Below, piece after piece: positions 46,405-56,837 of a DNA stretch of 64,000 bases (the stretch's first letter is position 1; each line of letters starts with the position of its first letter). Under the pieces are notes generated by a model, which saw only the letters and a list, made by a program, of their open reading frames with translations, did no database searches and was not told the DNA's origin. This stretch comes from Burkholderia sp. (GTDB lineage: Bacteria; Pseudomonadota; Gammaproteobacteria; Burkholderiales; Burkholderiaceae): contig CP144361.1 of assembly GCA_040954445.1 (NCBI GenBank), positions 1,116,001-1,180,000 of the forward strand, in the 5' to 3' direction. The position numbers and the translations under genes were made by a program.

Positions 46405-48396
46405 ATGTCCAGAAAAAAGCCTACAGCCGCCTATAGCGAAGCATCAATCAAAGTGCTGAAGGGCCTCGAGCCCGTCAAGCAGCGGCCCGGTATGTACACG
46501 CGTACCGAGAACCCCCTGCATATCATCCAGGAAGTAATCGACAACGCCTCCGACGAGGCACTCAGCGGTTACGGCAAGCAGATCATCGTCACCCTGCATG
46601 CGGACCAGTCGGTCTCGGTCGAGGACGACGGCCGAAGCATCCCGTTCGGCATGCATCCCGATGAGGGCATGCCGGTGGTCGAGATCGTCTTCACGCGCCT
46701 GCACGCGGGCGGCAAATTCGACAAGGCCTCCGGTGGAGGTCCCTATACTTTCTCGGGTGGCCTGCATGGCGTGGGCGTGTCGATCACCAATGCGCTGGCC
46801 ACACGCCTAGACGTCACGGTCTGGCGCGACGGTAAGCGTGCCGAGTTAGGCTTCGCGCACGGCGACCTGGTCAAGCCGTTGGTCACGCACAGTGCCCACC
46901 GTAGCGAGAAAAAGTCCGGCACGCGCGTGCGCGTCTGGCCGGACGGTAAGTATTTCGATTCGCCGAACCTCCCGCTGGGCGAGTTGCAGCGCTTGCTGCG
47001 CTCGAAGGCGGTGCTGCTTCCAGGCGTAGAGGTGGTGCTGGTCAGGGAGAAGACCGGCGAGCGCCATAGCTGGAAGTACGAGGACGGCCTGCGCGGCTAT
47101 CTACTCGACGAGATGAACGACATCGATCTGCTGATCCCGCTATTCGAGGGCGAGCGCTTCGCCGACGTGAAATCCGCAGGCGACGACAGTTGTTTCGCCG
47201 ACGGAGAGGGTGCCTCCTGGGTGGTAGCCTGGAGCGAGGAGGGCTCGCTCACGCGGGAATCTTACGTAAATTTGATTCCCACGCCGACCGGAGGTACCCA
47301 CGAATCCGGCCTGCGGGACGGCCTGTTTCAAGCAGTCAAAAGCTTTGTCGAGCTGCACAGCCTGCAGCCCAAGGGCGTCAAGCTGTTAGCTGAGGACGTG
47401 TTCGCGCGGGTGTCCTTCGTGCTATCAGCCAAAGTACTGGACCCGCAGTTCCAGGGGCAGATCAAGGAGCGCATGAATAGCCGTGACGCAGTCAAGCTGG
47501 TCTCCTCGATCACACGCCCGGCGCTGGAGCTGTGGCTGAACCAGCATGTCGAGCACGGCAAGAAGCTGGCCGACCTGGTTATCAAGCAGGCCCAGGCGCG
47601 CACGCGCGCCGGTCAGAAGGTCGAGAAGCGCAAAAGCTCAGGTGTAGCGGTGCTGCCCGGCAAGTTGACTGATTGCGAGACGCAGGATATCACGCGTAAC
47701 GAGCTATTCCTAGTCGAGGGCGATTCGGCCGGCGGTTCGGCCAAAATGGGTCGCCACAAGGGATACCAGGCGATCCTGCCGCTGCGCGGCAAGGTGCTCA
47801 ACACCTGGGAAATTGAGCGCGACCGCCTGTTCGCCAATAACGAGGTGCATGATATCTCGGTGGCGATCGGCGTCGATCCGCACGCGCTGGACGATCACGT
47901 CGACTTGTCGAACCTACGCTACGGCAAGATCTGCATTCTGTCGGACGCGGACGTCGACGGCGCGCACATCCAGGTATTGCTTCTGACGCTGTTCTTCAAG
48001 CACTTCCCGCAGTTGATCGAGCTCGGTCACGTGTTCGTGGCGCGTCCCCCGCTATTCCGCGTCGACGCACCCTCGCGCGGCAAGAAGCCGGCGCAGAAGC
48101 TCTACGCGCTCGACGACGGCGCGCTTCAGGCGATCCTCGACAAGCTGCGCAAGGACGGTGTGCGCGAGACGCAATGGTCGATCAGCCGCTTCAAAGGCCT
48201 TGGTGAGATGAGCGCAGAACAGCTGTGGGACACCACCATGAATCCAGACACGCGGCACCTCGCACCGATCGCCCTGGGCGATCTCGACTACGATTCGACG
48301 TTCTTGCGCATGACGATGCTGATGGGCAAGGCCGAGGCGTCCGCGCGGCGCAGCTGGCTCGAGGAAAAGGGCAACGGTGTCGAGGCGGATATCTGA
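46405..48396 (+). CDS. parE: DNA topoisomerase IV subunit B
   Basis: A 663-residue ATPase subunit of the type II topoisomerase that separates linked daughter chromosomes. GHKL ATPase: [15 protein letters not shown] (catalytic Glu, Mg-binding Asn), [13 protein letters not shown] and [37 protein letters not shown] and [14 protein letters not shown] with the metal-binding acidic residues. C-terminal [20 protein letters not shown] is the family signature. The start [18 protein letters not shown] at 46405 is chosen, since sequence upstream derives from an IS. parC follows on the same strand but an IS (48417-49552) now separates them. Confidence 0.96.
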   Translation: MSRKKPTAAYSEASIKVLKGLEPVKQRPGMYTRTENPLHIIQEVIDNASDEALSGYGKQIIVTLHADQSVSVEDDGRSIPFGMHPDEGMPVVEIVFTRLHAGGKFDKASGGGPYTFSGGLHGVGVSITNALATRLDVTVWRDGKRAELGFAHGDLVKPLVTHSAHRSEKKSGTRVRVWPDGKYFDSPNLPLGELQRLLRSKAVLLPGVEVVLVREKTGERHSWKYEDGLRGYLLDEMNDIDLLIPLFEGERFADVKSAGDDSCFADGEGASWVVAWSEEGSLTRESYVNLIPTPTGGTHESGLRDGLFQAVKSFVELHSLQPKGVKLLAEDVFARVSFVLSAKVLDPQFQGQIKERMNSRDAVKLVSSITRPALELWLNQHVEHGKKLADLVIKQAQARTRAGQKVEKRKSSGVAVLPGKLTDCETQDITRNELFLVEGDSAGGSAKMGRHKGYQAILPLRGKVLNTWEIERDRLFANNEVHDISVAIGVDPHALDDHVDLSNLRYGKICILSDADVDGAHIQVLLLTLFFKHFPQLIELGHVFVARPPLFRVDAPSRGKKPAQKLYALDDGALQAILDKLRKDGVRETQWSISRFKGLGEMSAEQLWDTTMNPDTRHLAPIALGDLDYDSTFLRMTMLMGKAEASARRSWLEEKGNGVEADI

Positions 48397-48416
48397 GCAG
48401 CATGACGCGCGCCACC

Positions 48417-49552
48417 AGCGGTGTTGCATAAATCGAGCGTGAGGACGCAATAGCATCGATGGGCATAATTCAGGCGAAACGCACGGGTTGCGGACGAGCA
48501 AGTTCCGCCATACGGTTGATGACACGCCGACGCGAACGGCGACCTCGGTCGCCTGCGAGTCGATGTGACGCGCCCAGAGACAGTTGCCGATGAGGGTCTT
48601 GAACCGATACATCGATCGCATTCTCGGAAAGCGATCTCCGGTGGTAGCCACTTTCTTGCTTCCATTCTCGACGACCGTCACGGGCAATTGCATCAACCGC
48701 GCCGTTACGCCACGCCGCACCGGGCATATCCGATGGCCAATGAGCGGCACCCTCGCGTGGCGGAATCGAAGGAATAGCACTGCGTGCAGCAATGGCCGCA
48801 TGGCATGGCTTGGTGTTGTAGGCACCGTCACCGCCGATGACATCGATTTGTTCTTCGCGTGGCATCTGGTCGAGCAACTTGGCCAGAGCGTCAGCATCAG
48901 CCACATTCTGATTCGTCATTAGCGCGGCATGCACTTGACCCGTATTCGCGTTGACCGCGAGATGGACTTTACGCCACGTGCGCCGCTTCGAGTAGCCGTG
49001 CTGGCGCACCTTCCCCACTCACTTTCGCCATAGACCTTCAGACCCGTGCTGTTGACAACCAGATGGATCGGTTCGTTGTCGAGAAGGATCGGCAGTAGTT
49101 CGACATCAAGCGTTTTTGCCCGGCGACAGAGAGCGTGGTGTAATTCGGCACCGGCAAGCCCAGGAAGGCCAGATCGCGCAGACTTTGGGTGAAACCTTGC
49201 AGGGCACGCACCGTCAGTCGATAGACGGTCTTCACGCACAGTAATGCCTGAATCAGCGTATCGCCGTATAGACACAGGCGACTACGTGTGGGTATGGCGT
49301 CGGGTATTCTGGCAAGGACGGCTTCATTTAGCCATATCGTCAACGTTCCCCCGGTTGATCAGGCCTTCATTATAGGCCGCCCAATTCCTGACACGGTAGC
49401 GTGCCTTCGGCTCATCTTTTTTGTGTATGTCCTTGCGCATTTTCTTGGAACAATTAGGCAGTTACTCTGGAATCTGACTTGATAGGGGGCTGGCCCCGCG
49501 ACCGTTGCGCGTAAACGTCAACGGATCTCGCTCGATTTTATGCAACAACATC
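48417..49552 (-). mobile_element. IS903-group IS between parE and parC, old
   Basis: Mutated terminal repeats at both ends (AGCGGTGTTGCATAAATC; right-hand end CAACAACATC). The flanks CGCGCCACC (48408-48416) and CGCGCCCCC (49553-49561) match at 8 of 9 positions, a decayed target duplication. It breaks what was a ~60-bp parE-parC gap. Confidence 0.92.
48470..49440 (-). pseudogene. IS903-group transposase, many frameshifts
   Basis: Indels near 48524, 48612, 49010, 49095, 49130 and 49345 break the frame. The second Asp and the Glu region are still recognisable. Inactive and old. Confidence 0.88.
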
Positions 49553-49592
49553 CGCGCCCCCCGCCCCTGAACGGTTAGGGAAGCTACAGCAA

Positions 49593-51917
49593 ATGGATGA
49601 TAAGACCCCCGACATCTTCGATGAACCGCGTCGCCCGCCGGGCGACGGCAAGGTACTGACGCTCGGCGACTACGCAGAACGCGCCTATCTCGACTACGCA
49701 GTGAGCGTGGTCAAGGGCCGCGCGCTGCCTAATGTCTGCGACGGCCAGAAGCCGGTGCAGCGTAGGATCCTCTACGCGATGAACGAAATGGGGCTGAGCA
49801 ACAACGCCAAGCCCGTAAAATCGGCACGCGTGGTGGGCGACGTGCTCGGCAAGTACCATCCACACGGAGACCAGTCCGCTTATGGTACGCTGGTTCGCTT
49901 AGCGCAAGACTTTTCGATGCGCTACCCACTGATCGACGGCCAGGGCAACTTCGGCTCGCGCGACGGCGACGGCGCGGCCGCGATGCGGTATACGGAAGCC
50001 CGGCTCACGCCAATCGCGCAGCTGCTGCTCGACGAGATCGACCAGGGCACGGTCGATTTCATGCCGAACTATGACGGTTCATTCGAGGAGCCGAAGCTGC
50101 TGCCGGTGCGCCTGCCGTTCGCGCTGCTCAACGGTGCTTCTGGCATCGCGGTGGGCTTGGCTACCGAGATCCCCTCGCATAACCTGCGCGAGGTGGCGAC
50201 CGCGGCAATGGCGCTGATCCGCAACCCGAGGCTCACGCATGCCGAGCTGATGCAGCTGGTGCCGGGCCCGGACTTCCCCGGCGGCGGCCAAATCATCTCC
50301 AGCGACGCGGAAATCTCCGCCGCCTATAAGGTCGGTCGCGGAAACCTAAAGGTGCGCGCGCGCTGGAAGATCGAGGAACTTGCGCGTGGCCAGTGGCAGT
50401 TGGTGGTCAATGAGCTGCCGCCGAACACGTCTTGCCAGAAGGTATTCGAGGAGATCGAGGCACTCACCAACCCGAAGATGAAAGTGGGCAAGAAAACCCT
50501 CACGCAGGAACAGGCCAACACCAAAAAGACCCTGCTCGATTTGCTCGATGCGGTGCGCGACGAGTCAGGCAAGGACGCGTCGGTGCGCCTGGTGTTCGAG
50601 CCAAAGTCGCGCGCCCTTGACCAGAACGAGTTTGTGCAGTCGCTGCTTGCGCATACCAGCCTGGAATCAAACGCGCCGCTCAACCTCGTGATGATCGGCA
50701 ACGATGGTCGGCCCACGCAGAAGGGCCTCGGCGAGATCCTCGGCGAGTGGGTCAGGTTCCGCCAACTAGCCGTGACGCGGCGCTGCCGCCACTGCCTGGG
50801 CAAGGTCGACGACCGGATCCACCTGTTCGAAGGCCGGATGATCGTGTTCCTGAACATTGACGCGGTGATCCGAATTATCCGCGAATCAGACAAGCCACAG
50901 GCCGCGCTGATGTCGGCATTCGGGCTGACCGAGCGCCAGGTTGACGACATCCTCGAAATCCGCCTACGCCAGCTCGCACAGCTCGAGGCTATTCAGATCG
51001 ATAAAGCGCTGAAGGAACTGCGCGCCGAAAAGGCCAAGCTGGAGGACCTACTGGCCAACGAAAGCGCAATGAAGCGCCTTCTAATCAAAGAAATCGAGGG
51101 CGACACTAGGCAGTTCGGCGACGACCGTCGCACCCTCATCCAGCAGGAGAAGCGCGCCACTTTCGAAGCTCGTATGAGCGACGAGCCGGTGACGGTGGTG
51201 GTGTCGCAGAAGGGCTGGGTGCGCGCGCTGAAGGGCCATGAGCTCGACCCGGCTAGCTTCAGCTTCAAGGCCGGCGACGGCCTCTATGCAGCGTTCCAGT
51301 GCCGCACGCCGGATTTGCTGCTCGCCTGGGGCAGCAAGGGGCGCGTATATTCGGTGCCGGTACAGGTGCTGCCGGGCGGGCGCGGCGACGGCGTGCCGGT
51401 CACCTCGCTGATTGAACTCGAATCGGGCACCCACTTGATGCACTATTTCGCGGCTGGTGCCGAGCAGCCGATGTTGCTGGCCTCCAGCAATGGCTTCGGC
51501 TTTATCGCCAAGATCGGCGACATGATTAGTCGGCAGAAGACCGGAAAGGCCTTCATGGCGATCGATGAGGGTGCCTTGCCACTTGCGCCGATGTCGGTGA
51601 AGCCGCAGGCCACTCAGGTGGCCTGCTTGTCGGCTCGGGGGCGTCTTCTGGTGTTCGGTCTCGACGAGCTGAAGACGCTCTCGTCGGGAGGGCGAGGCGT
51701 GATCCTGATGGCCTTAGAGGATAAAGAAGAGCTGATCCAGACACTGGCCATCGACGGTCGCGGCGTGGTGTTGCAAGGCATGGGCCGTGGCAGCAAGGAG
51801 CAGAAAGTCGTTCTGGTCGGCACAGCGCTCGCTCCGCTGATCGGCAAGCGGGCCCGTAAGGGTCGCTTGCCCGAGCTGAAGCTCAAGCTCACAGGCCTGC
51901 GTCCGATCCTCGACTGA
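49593..51917 (+). CDS. parC: DNA topoisomerase IV subunit A
   Basis: A 774-residue DNA-cutting subunit of topoisomerase IV. The active-site Tyr133 is in [12 protein letters not shown], preceded by the winged-helix/QRDR region [19 protein letters not shown] and followed by [16 protein letters not shown] upstream of it. The tower and coiled-coil dimerisation region ([20 protein letters not shown]) and a C-terminal beta-propeller ([19 protein letters not shown]) are present. The start codon is 40 bp from the end of an IS, so the native parE-parC read-through has been lost. Intact frame and normal length. Confidence 0.96.
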   Translation: MDDKTPDIFDEPRRPPGDGKVLTLGDYAERAYLDYAVSVVKGRALPNVCDGQKPVQRRILYAMNEMGLSNNAKPVKSARVVGDVLGKYHPHGDQSAYGTLVRLAQDFSMRYPLIDGQGNFGSRDGDGAAAMRYTEARLTPIAQLLLDEIDQGTVDFMPNYDGSFEEPKLLPVRLPFALLNGASGIAVGLATEIPSHNLREVATAAMALIRNPRLTHAELMQLVPGPDFPGGGQIISSDAEISAAYKVGRGNLKVRARWKIEELARGQWQLVVNELPPNTSCQKVFEEIEALTNPKMKVGKKTLTQEQANTKKTLLDLLDAVRDESGKDASVRLVFEPKSRALDQNEFVQSLLAHTSLESNAPLNLVMIGNDGRPTQKGLGEILGEWVRFRQLAVTRRCRHCLGKVDDRIHLFEGRMIVFLNIDAVIRIIRESDKPQAALMSAFGLTERQVDDILEIRLRQLAQLEAIQIDKALKELRAEKAKLEDLLANESAMKRLLIKEIEGDTRQFGDDRRTLIQQEKRATFEARMSDEPVTVVVSQKGWVRALKGHELDPASFSFKAGDGLYAAFQCRTPDLLLAWGSKGRVYSVPVQVLPGGRGDGVPVTSLIELESGTHLMHYFAAGAEQPMLLASSNGFGFIAKIGDMISRQKTGKAFMAIDEGALPLAPMSVKPQATQVACLSARGRLLVFGLDELKTLSSGGRGVILMALEDKEELIQTLAIDGRGVVLQGMGRGSKEQKVVLVGTALAPLIGKRARKGRLPELKLKLTGLRPILD

Positions 51918-52057
51918 AGCCCGGCGGAGTGAGCCGGACAGACAGACCTCCCCCTGCCGTGGGGCAGGTTACGCTGTAGGGTATTTTGCTTTGTGGTGTG
52001 GGATTATTGAGCCTTGTTACATAATCTAGCGAGAGCAGGTGAGGGTTGACGTGAAAA
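51918..52057. other. parC downstream region with small hairpins
   Basis: Two short hairpins (CCGGC..GCCGG at 51921-51937; CCTGCC..GGCAGG at 51953-51968) follow the parC stop but have no T run. A degenerate IS end (CTTGTTACATAATC) is near 52012. No gene seen. Confidence 0.4.
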
Positions 52058-52100
52058 GGTGTTGTTGCATAAATCGCGCGAAATCCGTTGACGTTTACGC

Positions 52101-52262
52101 GGCGTTGTTGCATAAATCAAGCGCGAGGACGCAATGGCATCGACGGGCATATTGATCACGAATTTCGGATCAATAATTTCAGGCGATATGAACAGATTGC
52201 GGACGAGCGAGGTCCGCAATCCGTTCCATTGCGTCCTCACACTCTATTTATGCAACAACGCC
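52101..52262 (-). repeat. 162-bp MITE with IS903-group ends, copy 2, 9-bp duplication
   Basis: Exactly 162 bp like copy 1 (10833-10994), in reverse orientation and with only a few differences. It is flanked by CGTTTACGC on both sides (52092-52100 and 52263-52271). That 9-mer is part of the normal left-end sequence of the host IS, so the duplication is certain. Ends match the IS903-group terminal repeat, so the IS transposase is the likely mover. Confidence 0.95.
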
Positions 52263-52338
52263 CGTTTACGCACAACGGGCGCGTGGCCAGCCCTCTATCA
52301 AGTCCGATTCCAGAGTAACTGTTTAATTTTTCACAAGA

Positions 52339-53293
52339 AAATGCGCAAGGACATACACAAAACAGGTGAGCCAAGGCACGCTACCATGTCAGGAATTGGG
52401 CGGCCTATAATGAAGGCCTAATCAACCGCGGGAACGTGACGATATGGATAGATGAAGCCGTCCTTGCCAGAATACCCGACGCCATACCCCCACAAGTGGT
52501 CGCCCGTGTCTATACGGCGATACGCCTGATTCAGGCATTACTTGGCGTGAAGTCCGTCTATGGACGGACTTCACGCCCTGCAAAGTTTTACCCAAAGTCT
52601 GCGCGATCTGGCCTTCCCGAGCTTGCCGGTGCCGAATTACACCACGCTCTGTCGCCGGGCAAAAACGCTTGATGTCGAACTGCCGATCCTTCGTGACAAT
52701 GAACCGATCCATCTGGTTGTCGAAAGCACCGGTCTGAAGGTCTATGGCGAAGGTGAATGGAAGGTGGGCGCCAGCACGGCTACTCGAAGCGGCTCACGTG
52801 GCGTACAGTCCATCTCGCGATCAACGCGAATACGGGTCAAGTGCATGCCGCGCTAATGAAGAATCAAAATGTAGCTGACGGTGACGCTCTGGCCAAGTTG
52901 CTCGACCAGGTTCCACGCGAAGAACAAATCGCTGTTATCAGTGGTGCCGGTGCCTACGACACCAAGCCATGCCATGCGGCCATGGTTGCACGCAGTGCTA
53001 TTCCTTCGATTCCGCCACGCGAGGGTGCCGCTCATTGACCAGCGGATATGCCCGGTACGGCGTGGCGTAATGGCGCGGTTGATGCAATTGCCCGTGACGG
53101 TCGTCGAGAATGGAAGAAAGACAGTGGCTAGTACCGGCGATCGCTTGCCGAGAATGGGATGTATCGGTTCAATACGCTCACCGCCAACTTTCTCTGGGCG
53201 AGTCACATCGACTCGCAGGCGACCGAAGTCTCCGTTCGCGTCGGCAACCGTATGGCGGACCTCGCTCGTCCGCAATCCGTTCGTATCGCCTGA
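52339..53293 (+). pseudogene. IS903-group transposase, decayed
   Basis: It starts MRKDIHKTGEP. A base loss near 52374, extra bases near 52524 and 52767, an altered segment near 52555-52590, and a stop at 53038 break the frame. Old and inactive. Confidence 0.87.
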
Positions 53294-53403
53294 AATTATG
53301 CCCGTCGATGCTATTGCATCCTCACACTCGATTTATGCAACAACGCCGGCACCGAGAGTGGGATTACCATGCGCGGGGGCCGGCGAAACTGCCGAAGCTA
53401 CGT

Positions 53404-54285
53404 TCAGGCTGCACAAGTGGCCAGTGCATCGCGCAAGGCCGCCAGCACGGTCGTGCTGTTAGGCCGTACGCCACGCCATAAGTGGAAGGATTCGGCCGCC
53501 TGCTCGACCAGCATGCCGAGCCCGTCTGCGGCACGCGCGCCGAGCGATTCGGCGTAGTGCATGAACACCGTCGGCTGGGCACCATACATCATGTCGTAAG
53601 CCAGCGTGCCAGCACCGAACGCGGTCGGGTCGCACTCGGGCAGCGCCGCGTCGAGGCTGCCGGCGGTCGCATTGACAATCACGTCGTAGGGATACCGCTC
53701 GACCAGCGCAGAGCCGCCGCCAGCCAGCACGCAGCCGGCATCGTGTGCGGCCTGCGTGAACTGGCCGACTAGTTCCTTAGCCTTGCTGAGGGTTCGGTTG
53801 CTGATGATGATTGCGAGCGGGCTACGATCGAGCATCGGTAGCATCACGCCGCGTGCCGCGCCGCCCGCGCCGAGGAGCAAGATGCGCGCTCCGGTCAGCG
53901 ATACGCCGAGGTTCTGCTCTATGTCGCGCACCAGGCTGACGCCGTCGGTGTTGTCGCCTTGGATTCGACCGTCAGCCTCGAAGCACAGCGTGTTGACGGC
54001 ACCGGCGGCCGCTGCGCGCGGCGAAAGCGTGTCGGCCAGCGCATGCGCCTCGAACTTGAAGGGCACGGTAACGTTCGCGCCGCGCCCGCCCACGGCGATG
54101 AACTCGCGCACCGCAGCCGGGAAACCGTTGAGCGGCGTGAGGCGGGGTGTGTAGTCGATTGCCTGGCCAGTCTGTTCGGCGAAGCGTGCGTGGATGAAAG
54201 GCGACTTACTATGCGCCACGGGATTGCCGAATAGGGCGTAGCGCTCGCGCGCGTCGGCTTCGGTCGGATGGCGCGGCTTGTTCAT
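53404..54285 (-). CDS. aroE: Shikimate dehydrogenase (NADP+)
   Basis: A 293-residue enzyme reducing 3-dehydroshikimate to shikimate. Substrate-binding SKSPFIH near the N-terminus, the catalytic Lys in NVTVPFKFEAH and Asp in IQGDNTDGVSL are present. The NADP-binding Rossmann loop is LLLGAGGAARGV with an SNRTLSKA strand after it. It overlaps the upstream RNB gene by 4 bp, so the two are translated together. In relatives mtgA usually follows aroE; here 56 bp after the stop an IS begins, so mtgA has been cut off or moved. Frame intact. Confidence 0.95.
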   Translation of the reverse strand: MNKPRHPTEADARERYALFGNPVAHSKSPFIHARFAEQTGQAIDYTPRLTPLNGFPAAVREFIAVGGRGANVTVPFKFEAHALADTLSPRAAAAGAVNTLCFEADGRIQGDNTDGVSLVRDIEQNLGVSLTGARILLLGAGGAARGVMLPMLDRSPLAIIISNRTLSKAKELVGQFTQAAHDAGCVLAGGGSALVERYPYDVIVNATAGSLDAALPECDPTAFGAGTLAYDMMYGAQPTVFMHYAESLGARAADGLGMLVEQAAESFHLWRGVRPNSTTVLAALRDALATCAA

Positions 54286-56330
54286 TTTGGGTTCTCCTCC
54301 CCATCTCCTGGGGCCGGGGCGGCTACCTCGCCATCGGCTGAGGCGTCGGGCACGTCGACGATAGTGCCTTCGCCAGCGGCCTCGTCAGCCCCCTCGTCTT
54401 CGTCGGCGGTCTCGCCGTTCGATATGATTGGTGTGTCGAGCACGCTGAGCAACCGCACCGAGGCCTCAATGGTCAGCTCGTCGATCGACATCACATCAAG
54501 CAGCACGCGCGTGCCGCGCGCATGCACGCCAAGCCCAGGTACATGCAGCAGCAGCGGCACTTCCTCGAGCCGCGCCAAGTCACTCTTGACCACTGTGCCA
54601 ACCACTTGGCGGCGGTTCTCCTGGCGCAGCCAGCGCAAGCACCAGAAATACTCCATGCGGCGCTGGTGATCGGCATAGGCCGTATAGGTGTCATCGAAGC
54701 CCTGCACCACCGCGTAGAGATCAGCGTCTTTAGGCCTGAAGGGCGCGGCTAGCTTGGCGGTTACACCATGCTGCACGCAGGCGAGTAGCTGCCACTGGTT
54801 TACGAGGTCGACGTAACGCCGCAGCGGCGAGGTGCTCCAGGCGTACTGGGCCACGCCTAGCCCCTCGTGTGGCGCGGCCGAGGTCTGCATGCGGGTGCGC
54901 TTGGGGCCGGTCGGCACGCCGAGCGCGCGTTGCGAGCGGTAGATGCCCGGCACCGTGTGGTCGTGCAGGAAGGCACCCCAGGTCGAGTTCGAGAAGATTG
55001 CCAGCTCCGAGACGATTAAATCGAGCGGCGAGCCGCGCCGGCGCCGCGTGATCGAGATGTGCTCACCCTCGACGTAGAAGGTGTAGTCGGTATTGCGCTG
55101 CACCTCGCGCTTGAGGCCGTAGCCGGCGCGCGCCACCTGGCGCTTCTCAAAAAGCGCCTGGGCCAGCGGCCACAGCACGGCGATGTCATCTTTGTGCGGG
55201 TAGTTGCCACTGCCGACCGCCAGCGTTTCCTCGGTCACCAGCTCGTCGAACGTGTTGTAGCGCAGGTTACTCTTCACAAACACGTATTCGGCACGCGTCT
55301 CGTTCACGACGATGTTCTGCGTGTCGCGATCGACGATGATGTAGAGAGACAGTGCGGGACGAAAGTCTCCCTCCTTGAGCGTGAACACCTCCACCACTTC
55401 GTCGGGCAGCATGGTGATTTTGTCGCCGGGCATGTAGACGGTCGACAGCCGCGCGCGCGCGATTGCGTCGACCTTGTCGCCACGCGTGATGCCCAGTGCC
55501 GGTGCCGCGATGTGTACGCCTATCCGCACGCGGTTCTCGGGTAGGTGCTCGACCGAGAAGGCATCATCGATCTCTGTGGTGGTCACATCGTCGATCGAGA
55601 AGGCGTCGACTTTGGCGTGCGGCAGGTCTTCGGGCAGCGGGGCCACGGTGACGGGAGGGAAACCCGTGCCGTGCGGGAAATGCTCGGCTAGGAAACGCGC
55701 TTCGTGCAGCGCGCGGGGCGAGGCGATGCCGCCGCAATTGAGCATCAGTCGCGCCTGCGAGACGCCTAATGCGATCGCCGCCGCGTTGAGTGCCTTATAC
55801 TCAATCGAGTTCTTGTCCGGGCGCGTGAGCAGAGCCAGCGTCTTTCCCTCGAACGCGACCGGCAGCCGACCGACCTTCAGCTCGTCCTCGTAGCCGGCGT
55901 GCACCAGCGCCTGTTGGCGCTTGCGCGCCAGCGAGGCGAGTGCCATCTTCAACTGTTCCTCTGGCGCGCGCTGATACTGGCCACGACCCTTGCGACGGAA
56001 ATAGACCGGCGAGCCGTGTATGCGCAGCACTAGCGCCGCGCGCTCGACCGGGCCGCAGCTGCTGCCGAAATATTCGGCGGCGAGCACGCCGTAGGCAAAT
56101 TCATCGTCCGGTGCACATGCCCACAGGAAATCTAAGTCAATCTCCTGCGCAACCGCGTCGGCCTGCTGCATCAGCGCACCGGCAGCCGGCTTGTCAAACT
56201 CGATCAGCACATCTTTGGCGCGCACTTTGGCGCGCCGTCCACCCGGCAACTCAACCTGAAACGCGTCGCCCTGGCGCAACAGTACGCTGCCTGCCTTGAA
56301 ACTGCCTGATTCCTCGAAAAAAACGTTCAC
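54282..56330 (-). CDS. RNB-domain (RNase II family) exoribonuclease
   Basis: A 682-residue 3'-5' exoribonuclease-type protein. After an N-terminal ~200 residues (with KVRAKDVLIEFDK) comes the RNB catalytic domain, starting at VDAFSIDDVTTTEIDDAFSV and running through RIGVHIAAPALGI, TVYMPGDKITMLPDEV and the late TSPLRRYVDLVNQWQL motif. The acidic cluster keeps three Asp of the classical four, while the third position is Glu; this may be normal for the subfamily. A C-terminal S1-like piece and an acidic Glu/Asp-rich tail follow. The GTG start at 56328-56330 overlaps the stop of an upstream frame (GTGA). It is distinct from rnr by length. Confidence 0.88.
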   Translation of the reverse strand: MNVFFEESGSFKAGSVLLRQGDAFQVELPGGRRAKVRAKDVLIEFDKPAAGALMQQADAVAQEIDLDFLWACAPDDEFAYGVLAAEYFGSSCGPVERAALVLRIHGSPVYFRRKGRGQYQRAPEEQLKMALASLARKRQQALVHAGYEDELKVGRLPVAFEGKTLALLTRPDKNSIEYKALNAAAIALGVSQARLMLNCGGIASPRALHEARFLAEHFPHGTGFPPVTVAPLPEDLPHAKVDAFSIDDVTTTEIDDAFSVEHLPENRVRIGVHIAAPALGITRGDKVDAIARARLSTVYMPGDKITMLPDEVVEVFTLKEGDFRPALSLYIIVDRDTQNIVVNETRAEYVFVKSNLRYNTFDELVTEETLAVGSGNYPHKDDIAVLWPLAQALFEKRQVARAGYGLKREVQRNTDYTFYVEGEHISITRRRRGSPLDLIVSELAIFSNSTWGAFLHDHTVPGIYRSQRALGVPTGPKRTRMQTSAAPHEGLGVAQYAWSTSPLRRYVDLVNQWQLLACVQHGVTAKLAAPFRPKDADLYAVVQGFDDTYTAYADHQRRMEYFWCLRWLRQENRRQVVGTVVKSDLARLEEVPLLLHVPGLGVHARGTRVLLDVMSIDELTIEASVRLLSVLDTPIISNGETADEDEGADEAAGEGTIVDVPDASADGEVAAPAPGDGEENPK

Positions 56331-56444
56331 TCGTCTGACTCTCGTTGAGACTGTCCGGTGCCGTCACGCAGCGCCTCGTCCAGCTTGGAAATGAGGCTCC
56401 TAGCCCCAAGGGGCTGGATATCTAAAACCATCGCACTAGAACAG
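56327..56444 (-). pseudogene. 3' remnant of an unidentified gene upstream of the RNB gene
   Basis: A frame ending MVLDIQPLGARSLISKLDEA then LRDGTGQSQRESDE stops inside the start codon of the RNB gene, a coupling typical of real operons. Its 5' side is cut by an IS3-type end at 56445. I do not recognise the protein. Confidence 0.4.
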
Positions 56445-56520
56445 TGAAGCACCCTGGGTTTCTCGGAGAGTGTCTTATTTGAGTCAGACCGCCTTGGTGA
56501 CGTCCTCAAACTATCGATGG
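56445..56520 (+). repeat. IS3-type left-end remnant, copy 2
   Basis: TGAAGCACCCTGGGTTTCTC, then GAGTGTCTTATTTGAGTCAG and ACCGCCTTGG align with the minus strand of 5296-5388. No IS3 transposase in the window. Confidence 0.45.
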
Positions 56521-56527
56521 TAAGCCT

Positions 56528-56549
56528 ATTGATCACGAATTTCAGATCA
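56528..56549. repeat. 22-bp near-palindrome flanked by TA
   Basis: TTGATCACGAATTTCAGATC followed by AA, with TA on both sides. Sister copies are at 10920, 19595, 52154 and 58917. It equals the two ends of the hairpin MITE joined at GATC. Confidence 0.7.
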
Positions 56550-56735
56550 ATATTCAGCTTCTGCCGGCGGGGGATTTCGCCGATCAAGGGCAGCAAAACG
56601 CTGGCGCAACTGCGCGCGCATCACAAAGCACTTGGCACGCGCAAAAATGGTGCGCTGACGTTCCAGGGTAGAGCAGGCCGTCCATAGACCGAAGAAATAG
56701 CCGATTTGAGCGCAAACATATCTGATTCGTAATAT
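56550..56735 (-). other. Unidentified coding-like remnant
   Basis: A minus-strand frame TLERQRTIFARAKCFVMRAQ followed by LRQRFAALDRRNPPPAEAEY has host-like codon use and ends near 56547. It has no start and enters IS630-type sequence upstream. Function unknown. Confidence 0.3.
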
Positions 56736-56822
56736 TGATCCACAATTCGTAATTTTGAATAAAGATGCATAGCGAATCGGTTTATGTATGAAATAGAAAG
56801 TGGACACGCTTTGGTGATTTCT
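56736..56822 (-). mobile_element. IS630-family right-end remnant
   Basis: TTGATCCACAATTCGTAATT, then GCATAGCGAATCGG and CACGCTTTGGTGATTTCTGG match the end and the last transposase codons of the remnant at 18951-19206. Only ~85 bp remain. A broken IS903-group end (GGTGTTGTTGCAT) follows at 56825. Confidence 0.7.
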
Positions 56823-56837
56823 GGGGTGTTGTTGCAT

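Larger units (their letters stand above)
52058..53347 (+). mobile_element. IS903-group IS with a nested MITE
   Basis: Left terminal repeat GGTGTTGTTGCATAAATC at 52058, right one ending at 53347. A 162-bp MITE plus its 9-bp target copy interrupts the leader. The transposase is badly decayed. Confidence 0.9.
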
